A DNA stretch of 64,000 bases, taken from the NCBI GenBank assembly GCA_963675135.1, contig OY776129.1, positions 74,865,348 through 74,929,347 on the forward strand. Direction: 5' to 3'. Position 1 is the first letter of the stretch, and each line of letters starts with the position of its first letter. This stretch comes from Galeopsis tetrahit (Eukaryota; Streptophyta; Magnoliopsida; Lamiales; Lamiaceae). Of the stretch, positions 23,354 through 35,404 are shown one piece after another. Under the pieces are notes generated by a model. That model had not been told where the DNA came from and did not search any database. It worked only from the letters and a program-made list of their open reading frames with translations. The translations under genes and the position numbers were made by a program.

Positions 23354-24339
23354 GGGTTTGACTATTTACGCCTCCATTTCAAATGGATGCACCTCCCCTT
23401 TCATTTAATTAATATAATAATTATGCAAAAAAAACTAAAAATATTCTTCACTAAAATACATTGTCCTAGATGCACCCCCTTACTACGCACCCCTATTGTC
23501 ATTTATTTCACCTTTTTCCTCAACCAATACTTCCAGCACCCCTATTGTCATTTATTTCACCTTTTTCCTCAACCAATACTTCCAGCGCCGTCGTCGACAC
23601 ATTTTCGGTAATCACTAAACCAAAAATACTTAGAAAAATTACAGATTTTTTTTTTATAAATTTCGACCAATCAATGTCGACCATATACACTCCTGTCGAC
23701 AACGTTTTGCCGACGAAAGTGTATTGGTTGATCGATTTTTTTTTAATTTATATTTTCGACCATATAATGTCAACCCAATACACCCCCGTCGACATTTGTC
23801 GACTATGGTGTATTTGGTCGGAAAAAAAAATCTGCAGAAAACTCTAACCAAAAAAACGCAAAATAAATAAATAAAAAAAAGCGACGGAATGAGGGAGGGA
23901 GATCGATGCACAAATCTTAGGTGGGTGGCCGGAATCGAGGGAGGGAGATTGTCGATCGAGGAAGGGGGGTGGAACAAAAACACAGAAAAAAAATGGGAGA
24001 GAGAAGCACGGACCGCGACGGCCCACGGCAATGGCTAGGCAGCGACAGCGGGGGCGAGGGAGGCACAATCATACCGGGGATAGGGATGGGGGAAATTTCA
24101 GAAAATAAAAAAGGGTTGGAGAGATGGAGGGGCGCCGGTGGGGGTGGTTGAGGTGTTTGGGGGAGGGATGAAGATAAATAAGAAAATAGGGTTATGTTGG
24201 AAATTAGATTTTGGTTGGGGAGGTGTGTGTAGTAATAGGAATTTTATAGAGGGAAGGATATTTATGACAATTAAGGGGGTGTGACCCAATTTTGGAGAGA
24301 GTGTATCTCTCCGAAATGGAGGTGTAAATAGTCAAAACC
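23354..24339. mobile_element. MULE family A, copy 2, with GC-rich cargo
   Basis: 986 bp, ends GGGTTTGACTATTTACGCCT and its inverse. The 9-base flanks AACTTTTTT and AAATTTTTT match at eight positions. Inside it has a direct duplication of CACCCCTATTGTCATTTATT (23488 and 23537), the GTCGAC-type inverted motifs (23680-23820) and a GC-rich block (23880-24160). Read on the minus strand, that block looks like a pyrimidine-rich 5' leader. Its open frames are low-complexity and I do not regard them as genes. Confidence 0.82.
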
Positions 24340-24389
24340 AAATTTTTTAGGTTTTCTTGTAACCGGCCCAGTAATGGTGGTTCTTTTTT

Positions 24390-25443
24390 GGGCGCGGCTA
24401 AAGGCACCCGGATTTCCTATGAGTACACCGAGCAAACATTTTTTTAATTTTTCAGAACATGTGAAATGTCCCATATACCCCTAGGGTAAAATTTATGAAA
24501 AAACTAAGATGAGTACACCCATCCATTCTATTTCACCACCACCACCACCACCACCACCACCACCACCACCTCCACCATCATTCAACAAAAAAAACTCCAA
24601 AATTGCAACAAAAATTAATCCAAAACACCAACTGTTCGAAAAAATTTCCAAAACAAACGTGTTCGAATTTTTTTACAAAACAAACTCAACATGTTCGAAA
24701 TTTTTTTCAAAACAAATTCAATATGTTCGAAAAAAATTCCAAAACAACTCAAATTTGTTCGAAAAAAAAGACCGAACATCTTGTTCGAAATTCTTTCCAA
24801 AACAAACTCAAGTTGTTCGAAATTGTTTTCAAAACAAACACAATATGTTCGAAAAAAATTTCAAAACATGTTGTTCGAATTTTTTTCCAAAACAAACGCA
24901 CTATGTTCGAAAATAATTCTCAAACTTCAAAATTTTCAGACCTAAACTTACCTGTTAGCGGCGGCGGCGGCGAGGGGAGGAGCACTACGGCCGCGGCGAA
25001 GGGGAGGAGGGGGTTGGCGGCGTCCGCGTCTGCGGGGAGGAGGGAGGGCGGCGGCAGCGTCTGTGGGGAGGAGGGAGGGCGGCAGCCGCGTCTGTGGGGA
25101 GGAGGGAGGGCAGCGGACGCGACTGTGGGGAGGAGGGGGGCGACCTCGAACGAGGGGCGGTGGAGATGGGGAGGGCGGCGCGACGGAGAGGGCAGCGGCG
25201 CGACGGGGTGGCGAAAATGGAGGTGGGAGGTGGGCGGCGTGGGCCGCGCCGAGGTGGCGAAAATGGAGGTGGGAGGTGGAAGGTGGGTGTCCTGTTGAAT
25301 GAGAAGAGAAAGAATTGAGTTTAGGGTTTTAATGGAGAAAGGGGTAATTTTGGGTTTTTCAGGTGGGTGTCCTCATCCAATTTGTGTGTGTTCTCATCCC
25401 CTGGGTGTACTCATAGGAACCCCGGGTGCCTTTAGCCGCGCCC
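24390..25443 (-). mobile_element. MULE family B, copy 1, with first-exon-like cargo
   Basis: 1,054 bp with a perfect 9-bp duplication TTCTTTTTT (24381-24389 and 25444-25452). The inverted ends GGGCGCGGCTAAAGGCACCC agree for about 40 bp. Read on the minus strand there is a GC-rich block (about 25290-24955) with the unit CCTCCCTCCTCCCCACAGAC repeated about four times. It is followed by a strong splice donor, AACAG|GTAAGT at about 24950, and then an AT-rich stretch with some nine copies of a TTTTGGAAAAAATTTCGAAC-like unit. A (CAC)n run lies at 24533-24570. This mimics a gene start: leader exon, donor, intron. Confidence 0.85.
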
Positions 25444-25639
25444 TTCTTTTTTTTTAGCAGGTTTCAATTTTGGGCCAATATATATGGAATTTGGCCACAG
25501 ATAAATGCACCCCCAATTATTATGTGTTCACCCCTTAGATGTCTTCACTCACCTCTTATTTTCCAAAATTACCTTCCTTACTCATAAACCCTAATTTTGC
25601 TCCTACCTTACCCCCATTTTTGGACTTCTCTTCACCATT

Positions 25640-26110
25640 GTTCGATTTCGCACTCACTACTCAATATATGTGTAGTGTATTTCGTTTCCGTTTTTTTTTT
25701 TTTTACAAAATTCGCGTTTTGTAAAAATTCAGCACTGGTTCGCCGAATTTTGTGAGATTTTTCGAAAAAAAGTTTCACGTTTTGAATCAAAACTCTGCCA
25801 ATTTTTCCACATTATGATTCAAAACTCGGCCAACTTTTCCACATTTTGATTCAGAACTAGTTTGCCGAGTTTGTATCAAAATGTGGAAAAGTTGGCCGAG
25901 TTTTGAATCATAACGTGAAAAAGTTGGCCGAGTTTTGAATCATAACGTGAAAAAGTTGGCCGAGTTTTGATTCAAAACGTGGAACTTTTTCCCAAAAAAT
26001 CTCACAAAACTCGGCTAACCAGTGTTGAGTTTTGTAAAACACGATTTTTGTAAAAAAAAACTCGGAAACAAATATAATACACTACACATATATTCATTAC
26101 AACTACACAA
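25640..26110. repeat. Large inverted repeat with internal 33-bp tandem unit
   Basis: The left arm (e.g. TATGTGTAGTGTATTTCGTTT, CACTGGTTCGCCGAATTTTG) is mirrored on the right (CTCGGCTAACCAGTG, AATACACTACACATATA). The right half of the centre has three copies of an about 33-bp unit, GTTGGCCGAGTTTTGAATCA + TAACGTGAAAAA. Transcription through it would give a long double-stranded RNA. Confidence 0.85.
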
Positions 26111-26210
26111 TCATGCAATAATACGGTCAAATAACACAATAATAACATGAAAAATAATCAATTACAAAGAAATACTATGTTTTGGGTGTGAGATGAATGT
26201 AAAAAAACTA

Positions 26211-26472
26211 CTCCCTCCGTCCACAAAAAGTAGTCTCATTTGTCCTATATTCTTTGTCCACAAAATGTAGTTCCATACCCTTTTTTGAAACTATCACCCT
26301 TCAACTACCACTTAATTACTCAAATTGCCATCAACTTTATTTACAAACAATCACTTTATTCACAATGGACCCCACAATATCCTACAATACCCTTACTTTA
26401 TCTACTTTATCTACCTTTTTCTTAAAACATGTGCCCCACTCTAATGTGACTACTTTTCATGGATGGAGGGAG
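26211..26472. mobile_element. Stowaway MITE nested in the fold-back element
   Basis: 262 bp, TA duplications, ends CTCCCTCCGTCCACAAAAAG and inverse (…catggatggagggag). Belongs to a different subfamily from the 19.2-kb and 59.4-kb copies. Confidence 0.9.
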
Positions 26473-26887
26473 TATTTTTTTTTTTGTTTATGGGTGGGGG
26501 TGAACTCAGCATGCATGGGTAGTATAGTCTTTTTACCTATTAGTTCAAAATATAAATTAAGCTGGAGAGTGAAGACATAATATGTGCGAGGTCATTTATC
26601 CGTGGTCATGGAATTTTTATTGTTCTACAAGTGGTGTGTTATGAGCAAATAGCACACATATGTATAGACATTAATTATTTCTATCAATATATATTTCATG
26701 TACTGTTTATAGGAGCAGGGTCGATTCTAAGAATATTTGGGTTTGAATCAAATTTTAAAATAAGGTTACATTCCTTCATATTTTTTGTTCTATACGAACT
26801 CATGAAATATAATGTAAAACAAAATTTAAAAGACTAACAATATATAATTTTGCTCAATACTTCTTTCAAACTTCTGTTTATGCGTGG

Positions 26888-29830
26888 CCTTACATTAGAA
26901 TCGGGCATGTATAGGAGCTAGTAATATGTATACTTCACCAATACAAATTATAAGACAAAATGTCTCATAAAAAAAATGGTGGCATTTGAAGACAATTAAA
27001 AAAACGATGAATAGTTTTTATGAGACTATATATATACAATGAATAAGATGCACCACATTAATCATTTGGTTCTAACTTTTTTTTAAAAAAATGTATGTGA
27101 AATTCATTAGGATTTTTAGAGTATGGTCAATGAATTTTGCATATTTTTAATAAGAAATGCAAATTAATTACTAAATGTAATAAAACATATGAAATACTCC
27201 GTAAGTTATAATAATATACTGAGTCAAAAATAAGTTCATGGTGAATCTAAATGATATCATTTGCAAGTACATATATTCATCCTTACATGGTTCTTAAAAC
27301 AAAAAACTGAAATATACTAACTTTTTATAATTAAGGTTTTGAAGTCGGGTGACGGAGCCACAGAGGTGTTGCATTTGTTGATACATAGTCGCTAGTCTGC
27401 TATAAACATCCGATGTCATGGGCTCCATTCAAAATTTAAATTAATGTCATATACATGTACTTAAACACAAATACTCTTGCGCAACACAAATACTTTTGCG
27501 CAGTTGTTACATAACATGTAATTGAATTCACTTTAAATAAATGGACTGATTTTTTTTTTTTATTATTTAAAACTTACCAAGTTTCTATAATTAAGGTTTT
27601 GAAGTTGGGGGTTGTTGCCTTTGTTGACACATAGCCCCTAGTATGCTCTACTCATTTGCTGTCATTGGCTGCATTCAAATTTTGTCATTGGCTGCATTCA
27701 AATTTTAAATTAATGTCATATACATATATTTAAACACATATACTGATATTAATTAAATACACATATAATTGAATTCATTTTACATAAATGAGATAAATTT
27801 TTTTTGTATTTGAGTTATAATATACTAGTTTGAGTTAAATAAATGAGATAATTTTTTTTTTGTATTTGAGTTATAATATACTAGTTTGAGTTAAATATAA
27901 GTTGCATGTTATACACTTACACTAATGTCCAACTCATAACAAATTATTTTTAAATTAAGAATTAAGTCAAATTTAATTTAAAATCAAATACACTTGAGAT
28001 TGACACGCCCCACGACCTGGTGTGATTATGGATGACATTTACGTTCATTACTTGCATTTGATTTTTTTTTTCCTTGTATATCAAAAATACATTTTTATAA
28101 AACAATCTCAACAAGATTGGGTGAGATTGGGTAAATTTATAATCTAAAATACATTTACACGATCTTAAATATTTTATCTGTATGAATATATATAAAATAT
28201 ACATTACACATTTTATATCCTAATTATACTATTTAATAATTAAAGCAAGGCTTCTACGTTTAAATTAAGGATATTTTTTTTGAAATTTTATGAAATAGTG
28301 TAAAATCATTTTTTTTAGAATACGTATTTTAATAAATTTGAAATAATCATTTTCAAACTGCGTCGGTTCCAACTGGAGTAAGATTTAATTAGTTATGCAC
28401 TGATGCATTAATAGGCCATCAAAAGGGTAGTGATTCAGTCTTCAATCATTCATATTTATAATTAAGCCTTTGTAACATTGCCTTAAAAAAAAAAGGGAAT
28501 TAATTATAGGCGTAATATATATATTTAAACAAAACAATTAAAAAAAACTCAGAAAAAGAAAAAAATAAATAAATAAGCATGATGGTGTGACTCAACTTTC
28601 GCATACGTGACTGAATATTAGTGGGCCAAATACGTGTTTCGCATTCAACAATATTTAATTCATATTAGTGATTGGCGTTCAACTCTATTCAGTTATTCGC
28701 CCTAAATAGAAAAACACATCAATATCGATAGATCTAAATATCCGATACTCAAGAGAAAATGTAGCGAGAGAAAATCTAGTTAATTAATCCTCGAAAATTC
28801 AGGTTAGCTGTCCAATTTTTATGATTTGTATGAATGAACCTATGTTCTTCTGCCCGTGTTTGTGAATATTTAGTTGATTTGATCGAAATCATGAGATCTG
28901 GAAATTAATCTCAAGGGATTTTCCTTTTTTTTACTCAGTTGTAGCATTTGTTAAAACTTAAATCTGTTACGTAGATTGATGTATACCATTTTCTTTTTAA
29001 GTATGCCAATTTTAAAACGTGCCTGCTATTGCTGCATAACTTCAATCATTGGGAAATTTCCAGATTTTCACCTATATATTTTATATATTGGTAGATTATG
29101 AATTCATTCAATCTTTTGTGTGAGATTGTTTTATAAAAATGTATTTTTGATATATGTGAATTTTTTTTTCAAATGCAAGTAATGATCAAGATAATTCATC
29201 TTATACATGTCTTAATTAACTTTTGTTTTTGCAACAGATAAAGCTTTGATGTTGAATGAAGTAATAGAATGCCTTAAAAAATCTTCAAGATCAAACCCAC
29301 AAAATGAACCTGACATGTCATCCATGATTTTGCCACAACAACAACTTCAGATGTATATGTGCAAAGGATCAAGCGTCCAGTGGCTTGATCTACTATTGAT
29401 TCAAGCGTTCGTGTGGCTCGTCGTATCACACATGTATGAGGGAGCTAGTTCGTTGACCATGGGCGGAACTCTAATACCATGCATGAATATATAACTGATT
29501 TACTTCCTCTTTTGCAGCAGCAAATGCACAACTGATTTGGAAGTGTAGAGTACAAAACTTAGGGTTGTTTTAAGTTATGAAGCGTAGACAAAACTTATGG
29601 TTGTTTTAGGTTATCCAATCCATTCCAGCCAGAAACTTATTTGGAAGTGTAGAGTACAAAATTTATGGTTGTTGCGTAGAATACAAAACTTATGGTTGTT
29701 TTAGATTATCCAATGCATTTCGGAAAGGAGAAAAGATTGGTACCGTTCAAAGTTTTCAGAGTGAAAGACAAGGTCTTGTATAAGGAATCGAGGAATCGAG
29801 TTGACCAGAAATCAACTTTTTTTTAGTGTA
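26888..29830. repeat. Segmental duplication, copy A (first block)
   Basis: Collinear with 36822-41650 (copy B). Matching landmarks: CCTTACATTAGAATCG at 26888/36822; AAGGTTTTGAAGTCGGGTGA at about 27332/37297; the bHLH leader and intron at about 28690/40620; and the bHLH fragment at 29237/41190. Copy A is shorter. It lacks the about 1.4-kb insert and the hAT element found in copy B, so it shows the empty sites. Divergence is obvious by eye, with many substitutions and small indels, so the duplication is not recent. Confidence 0.85.
29237..29494 (+). pseudogene. PIF/UNE10-like bHLH fragment, copy A
   Basis: After a good acceptor (GCAACAG at about 29231-29237) the sequence encodes DKALMLNEVIECLKK, then a linker and LPQQQLQMYM. 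It matches helix 2 and the following methionine/glutamine-rich segment of PIF7/UNE10-type bHLH factors (DKASMLDEVIEYLKQLQ...). Such genes have an exon border at exactly this D. An upstream non-coding leader with donor ATTCAG|GTTAGC at about 28800 survives, but the exon with the basic region and helix 1 is absent. After QMYM the frame runs into unrelated sequence. I infer a truncated pseudogene. The family regulates light and shade responses, but this piece cannot bind DNA. Confidence 0.65.
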
Positions 29831-30460
29831 AGTAACATAATATTACTAAAAAGTGCACGTCTATATAACTAATGTCCAATATAAGTGTACGTCAATATAA
29901 TTTTAAAAAGTGTAAGTCATTACAATTAAAAAGTGTAATAAAAAACTCAATTTTTTATATAATTTAAAATAAAAAACTCAATTTTTTTATATAATTTAAA
30001 ATATTATTTTAAAAAGGGTAAGTCCATTACAATTAAAAAGTATAATAAAAAAACTCAATTTTTTTTATATATATATAGACTCAATTCCATATATACGTAT
30101 GAAGTTATAGACTTATAGCTAATGATAGTCATACTTATATTTCTTATGCTCTTTTTTACTAAATAATATTTTTGTTTCTTTTTTTTTTATTAGTTGAGTC
30201 TTGTCACATGCAAAAATTCTCTCCATCTAATAATTTGTTGGTTTTAAATTTCAAACATTTAACTTTTAATATTTTTTACATAAACTTAAATACAATATAA
30301 AAAATATTAAATTATGATAAATTTAATAATATACAAAACTATAATTATTTACTTCTTGAATTTATAGCAATTCATTGGTTCAATAAACAATATATGAGTT
30401 GATCTCTTCTACATAGTGTTCACGTGCACACTAATGCACATGTAAATCCTCTATGTATTA
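29831..30460. other. Intergenic, AT-rich, with CACTTTT-type repeats
   Basis: Several AGTGTAAGTCNNTACAATT phrases, related to the motif family arrayed at 38340-39020. No gene seen. Confidence 0.45.
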
Positions 30461-30702
30461 CTCCTCTACGTTCCAAAGAAACTTTCACACCTATTTTTTC
30501 GGTTCTTTAGAAACTTCACTCATACCATATTTAAAATATTATATTTAATGTCATTATTTTTATGGTACATACATACACACAAGTCAACTCATTTAATTTA
30601 TTATTTTTTTATAAAATTATATCTCAAAATTTTATTTATTATAATATTTTTAAAAAAGGGGGGTGAACAGTAAGTATGAAAGTTAATTCGAGACGGAGGG
30701 AG
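30461..30702. mobile_element. Stowaway-like MITE
   Basis: 242 bp, TA duplications, left end CTCCTCTACGTTCCAAAGAA, right end GAGACGGAGGGAG inverted. Pyrimidine-rich inner ends (ACTTTCACACC / gtatgaaagt) are also inverted. Confidence 0.8.
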
Positions 30703-30774
30703 TAATAAAGACAAATATATACAATTAAGTAATTGATGTTCTAGTGGTTATAGACACCTATCATAAGTTATGAG

Positions 30775-30990
30775 GTCACATTACCACTTTTTAGTAACAA
30801 AATTTCCAATTTTCAATAATAATAGTCAACACTTTTCAGTAACAAAATTTTTCACTTTTCAATAATAATAGTTGACACTTTTCAGTAATAAAATTACCAC
30901 TTTTCGATAATAATAGTTACCATTTTTCAGTAAAAAAGAACTTCACTTTTCAATAAAAATAATTACCACTTTTCAATAAGAAAGAACTAC
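30775..30990. repeat. Minisatellite of CACTTTTCAGTAA / CAATAATAATAG units
   Basis: About four diverged copies of a 55-60-bp unit, ACTTTTCAGTAACAAAATT plus ACTTTTCAATAATAATAG. Same motif family as 38340-39020. Confidence 0.8.
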
Positions 30991-31456
30991 ATTTATCTCG
31001 TATTATTTCCCACAATATATATTTTTTGAATTATTGGTTAAGAGAAATGATGTAAAACTCTCAATAATTTTCTACATATTCAAAAACTTTCTAAAACTAT
31101 TTGCCTTTTAGAAAATTCTTTGAAATACCTTTTCCTCAACTTATTTAAGAAAATTAGGTAAAATTATAGGTGAGTGTAGAAAATTCTTTGAAATACCATT
31201 TCCTCAACTTATTTAAGAAAATTAGGTAAAAATATTTTAAAAAATTAGGTAAAAATAATTACCACTTTTCAATAAGAAAGAACTACATTTATCTCGTATT
31301 ATTTCCCACAATATATATTTTTTGAATTATTGGATAAGAGAAATGATGTAAAACTCTCAATAATTTTCTACATATTCAAAAACTTTCTAAAACTATTTGC
31401 CTTTAGAAAATTCTTTGAAATACCTTTTCCTCAACTTATTTAAGAAAATTATTATA
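30957..31456. repeat. Direct duplication with a period of about 297 bp
   Basis: The stretch beginning AATAATTACCACTTTTCAAT recurs about 297 bases later, nearly unchanged for about 190 bases (TATCTCGTATTATTTCCCAC...). Between them a smaller repeat of about 85 bases (GAAAATTCTTTGAAATACC) is also doubled. Confidence 0.88.
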
Positions 31457-31575
31457 GGTGAGTGCACTATCAATCTAGTAAAACAAATAATTAAATATTA
31501 AAGAGAGTCATAGAAGTTATAATTGATCATTTCCTTTCAGCCATACAAATACATTGAAATTGACAAACAAATACA

Positions 31576-31745
31576 TAAAATAAGCTTTAAAGTTGATGTT
31601 GACTTATAAATTTTTTCAGTTTTTCATTTTAGTTTATCAATCCAAAAGCTTCACATACTTAAAATATGGAAGGAGGTGTTACTTTATTTTAATAGTCCAG
31701 GCTGCGCAACACAGCAGCCCAAATGAGAGTAGCAACTTGTGTCAA
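31576..31745. repeat. Segmental duplication, copy A (second block), holding two empty sites
   Basis: Matches 43666-43750, 44168-44193 and 45174-45241 of copy B. Here CACATACTTAAAATATGGAAGG and GGTGTTACTTTATTTTAATA are uninterrupted. In copy B the first is split by a Harbinger MITE and the second by a MULE. Confidence 0.9.
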
Positions 31746-31820
31746 TTGCGGCCCATTAGATGGGAAATTAGCAAGTGGCTGGGCTTACTGATGGGCAACT
31801 TAGTAGATGGAATGTTAAAT

Positions 31821-32928
31821 GGGAGCGGTTATACATACACCAACCTTAGACATCCACCGAATGAGTGAATGAGTACACACAGAGTGAGTTGAGGACACCC
31901 ACGTGGAAATCTAAAAAATACCCTTATCTTCATTAAAACCCTAGATCCATCACTCATTTGGTACACCCACCCCATTTTCGCCTCCTCCCCTTCCCTCCCA
32001 CTAATGGCGCCGTCCGTCATCCCCCTCCTCTCGTCGCCGCCCTCGGTTCGCCAGTGCCGCCCTCCCTCTCCACGTATCTGCGGCGCAAATCCACCGTCCC
32101 TCCCCACACAACGACATCGCCGCCGTCCCGTTCCACGTCGCAACAGCGCAGCGTCCCCCCACCCAACACGGCGACAACACCACCCTCTATCCCAAAGTCG
32201 TTGAGGCAGCTCCGCCTCCCCTCCCCTCGCGGCGACATCGCCACCTCACTCCCCACATCGCCACCCTACAGATCGGAAAACATGTTGGAAAAAATGCGCG
32301 ACCACCCCCTTTCTTCTTCGAACGCCGCCGCCCGTTTCAAGGTAGGGTTTTTTAAAAATTTAGGAATTTTAGTAAAATTAGGGTTTTTAGAAGTTCGGGA
32401 ATTATTTTCGAACATATTGAGTTTGTTTTGGAAAAAATTTCGAACAGTCTGTGTTTGTTTTGTAAAAAAATTCGAATATTTTTTTCGATCTTTTTTTTCC
32501 GGCCAAATTTAAGTTGTTTGGAAAAAAATTCGGACAATTAGTGCTTATTTTGGAAAAAATTTCGAACATTTCGTGTTTGTTTTGGAAAAGATTCTATTTT
32601 TTTTCGTACATCTTATCTTTGTTTTGATAAAAATTTTGAACATTTTAAGATTTTTTTTAATCAAACTGTTGTTTGAGTTTTTTTTTTTCTTTTTCATTTA
32701 TTCTTCATGTGGTGGTGAATAGTGATAGTGATGGTGATGGTGGGATTGAATTTGACAAGATGGTGGTGGGACGAAGTTGACGGGTGAAATGGAGCGGGTG
32801 TACTCATCCAGAGAAAATTATTTAATCTTAACTGAGGGGTACACTTGACATTTTGCATGTAACTATTTTGTAAAAAAAAATCTTGTGGGTGTACTCAATA
32901 AGTCCGTGTGTGTGTGATTTTTCTAAAT
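31821..32928 (+). mobile_element. MULE family B, copy 2, with first-exon-like cargo
   Basis: About 1,108 bp. Left end GGGAGCGGTTATACATACAC; the right end (…gtgtgtgtgattttt) is only weakly inverted to it. The 9-base flanks ATGTTAAAT and TTGTTAAAT match at eight positions. On the plus strand a GC-rich, proline-codon-rich block (31975-32340) ends in CAAG|GTAGGG at about 32342. AT-rich sequence with repeated TTTTGGAAAAAATTTCGAAC units follows. The layout is the same as copies 1 and 3. Confidence 0.7.
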
Positions 32929-32964
32929 TTGTTAAATATTGCCTTAGGCCAATCAATTAAAGAA

Positions 32965-33862
32965 GGGTCGGACTATTTACACCTCCATTTCATATAGATG
33001 CACTCCCCCAATCAGTTTATTAATAAAATAATAGGGTGAAAAATAAAAAATACCTTTCACTAAAATGTAGCATATAAAATGCACCCTCGTACTGAAGACA
33101 CCCCCTATTGTCATTCCTTTCACCTTTACCCTAAACCACCACTTCCTGCTGCCGTCGACACAATTTTAGGTGACCACCAAACTAAAAAAATTCAGAAATT
33201 CCAAAATAAACTTAGAAAAATCACAATTTTTTTTAATACATTTTGACCAACTAGTGTCAACCATATACACTTCCGTCGACAATAATTTGTCGACGAAAGT
33301 TTATATGGTCGACACTAATTGGCCGAATTTTTTTTAAAAAAAAATATTTGATCCTTTATTTTCTACCATGTACACTCTTTTAGACAACAATTTATCAACG
33401 AGAGTGTATATGGCCGACAATAAAGGGCCGAATTTAAAAAAAAAAGCAAAAAACTCACCGTGAAAAAAAAATTAAAACTTAAGGAAAAAAACTTACAGAG
33501 GAAATCGTGAGCCACAATGATGGTTTTTGGAGTCGGTGACGCCGGTGGTTGAGAGGCGACACCGGTGGTGGGGAGTGGGGCGGCCGACGGGGGAGGGGGA
33601 GAGTTAAACAAAAAACACAGAAAAAGGAGTGGAGAGAGAGAGGGGCCACAACGGTGGGTTAGGGAAAGGGGGTCGCGGCGGCCAATGCGGTGGCGACTGA
33701 AAAAAGAAAAGAAATTGGGGGAGAGGGTGCGGGCCGCGACTGGTGCGGTGGCTGCGCGTGGTGGGGCGATGGCCGCTGCGGCGGGTCGCTGCGACCCCGC
33801 TATCGCCCCGCCGCAGTTGGGTGTGTGAGGGGGGAGGCGGTTGCTTGTGTGAGGGGAAAGAG
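32965..33862 (-). mobile_element. MULE family A, copy 4, right end lost
   Basis: Starts GGGTCGGACTATTTACACCT like its sisters. It contains the GTCGAC/GAGTGTATATGG inverted motifs (33250-33410) and a GC-rich block (33530-33830). No GGAGGTGTAAATAGTC right end exists; the sequence switches to an LTR-like segment at about 33863. It was truncated by that insertion or by a deletion. Confidence 0.75.
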
Positions 33863-35050
33863 TGTTGGGATGTTCTATATCCTATGTTTGTATTGATAAA
33901 CCAAATATACTTGTAATAGGATAAGGTGTATTGTATAGACAACTTCATCATTCATCTTGTAATAGATTAGGAATCGGGTCATATTAGTAGAGTTGGAAGC
34001 CAGCTGATATAGTAGAGAAACGCGCACAAACTCAGAAGAGAAGACCAGAATCCAGAAGAGAAGAATTAGATGAGTAAGTACTCATCTCATATCAGCTGAG
34101 TAAGCCAGACAAAGCTAAGGCTAAGTCTGTCTGACTAAACAGACGAAGTCTACACAGCTGAGGAAGCAATCATAAGCCAAGTGTCAAAATCAGAAGAGAT
34201 GATCCTATGCTCAAAAGAGTAAATCAGAATAGTCGAAGGTCATCTGAATTAAGCATTGTATAATCAATTCAGAGCTGACGTGGACCTATAAGAAGACGAC
34301 AATAGACAACAAGATTATGACAAGGCACAAAGATTAAGGAATCCTATGATGTATTGATTATTACTAGCCTACGGTAATAATCAATAGAATCTACCTAGAG
34401 ATTGTTGTTCCTGAAATAGTGGGATTTGTCTATTACTTTCCAACGTAACATTCAAGCAAATCACACTATAAATAATGAGTTCAAATCATAACTAAAAAAA
34501 GGAGTAAGGGTGATGCTTAAGGCTGAGCAAAATGTTTCAAGTCCAGAAAATCAGAAGAGCTCAAGAACACTAGAACAAAAGACATCAAGTAAGCATCCTT
34601 ATACCCACACCCCCAATGAGTGAACTCATGATATATATAAGTCAGTCTAGTCTTATACACATCCCAAACTTAGAAGATAAATTCTCAATCTTAACTTTAG
34701 GCTAACTCAGATCGTAAGGGAATTTCTCATACTTAGCCATTCTTGAGTCCTCCGTTTTATACACCCATCTAGAAGATAGGCCGAGGTATACACACTAGGT
34801 ACAATCAAGAAGAAAATCACTGTAAAGGGTACTTGTCCCCTCCCCAACAAGTAGATTCGTATCCTCAGAAAGTAGTTGAGGGTCTTGATCAAAAGTCTTC
34901 TCTTGGGACTGTAAAGTAGCAAGACGTCCTCCTCTTGGGACGTTAAAGTGTTCAAGGAGGCTAATATCATGATTAAGATCGTGAGAGTGGATGTAAGATA
35001 TTGAGATTTGAACCACTATAAAAGATTTATATTATTTACTGCTTTAGCAT
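33863..35050 (+). mobile_element. LTR-like segment (possible solo or truncated LTR)
   Basis: Begins TGTTGGGATGTTCTATATCC at the point where MULE A4 is cut. It is rich in CAGAAGAG, CAGCTGA and AGTAAGC phrases, with a TATAAATAA at about 34466, and has GAACCACTATAAAAG-type sequence near 35013, reminiscent of SIRE-type copia LTRs. No second LTR, primer site or pol was found and the right end is unclear. Classification is tentative. Confidence 0.4.
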
Positions 35051-35404
35051 GCATATTTACATAACATATGTTTAAAGAAAAATGTCTTATATCAGCTGAC
35101 ACCAAGTCAACTGATATGTTCATCTGTTTTGCTATTCGAAAGTTCATATTCAGCAGACAACAAGTTAGTTGATACCATAAAATGTGTTTATACATGAAAT
35201 AAAGTTTTTAAATTCCATAAGTATAAAGACGAGTATAATTCTTTTAAAATGGGCATGATCAATCAAAACCCATAAACCTAACCAATATACCCTCCAAATA
35301 AATTATCCAATTAAAATCAAGTTAATATCATTAATTCTATTACAATTATACAACACACGAACACAAGAATGCTTAGCCCATTGCTAATTTAATGAAATTA
35401 ATGA

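Larger units (their letters stand above)
25489..26615. mobile_element. Fold-back (MULE-like) element with a giant central palindrome
   Basis: Outer inverted ends: GGCCACAGATAAATGCACC...ATTATGTGTTCAC on the left and, inverted, GACCACGGATAAATGACC...ATTATGTCTTCAC on the right. The exact termini and target duplication are uncertain. The core, about 25640-26110, is a palindrome of about 230 bp per arm centred near 25865. It holds no gene. A Stowaway MITE is nested at 26211-26472. Confidence 0.65.

Noticed and set aside
24509..25318. Long overlapping open frames (up to 231 aa) in the MULE at 24390-25443
   Set aside because: Low-complexity translations of repeated GC-rich and TTCGAAC units; frames on several strands are equally open and no family is recognised.
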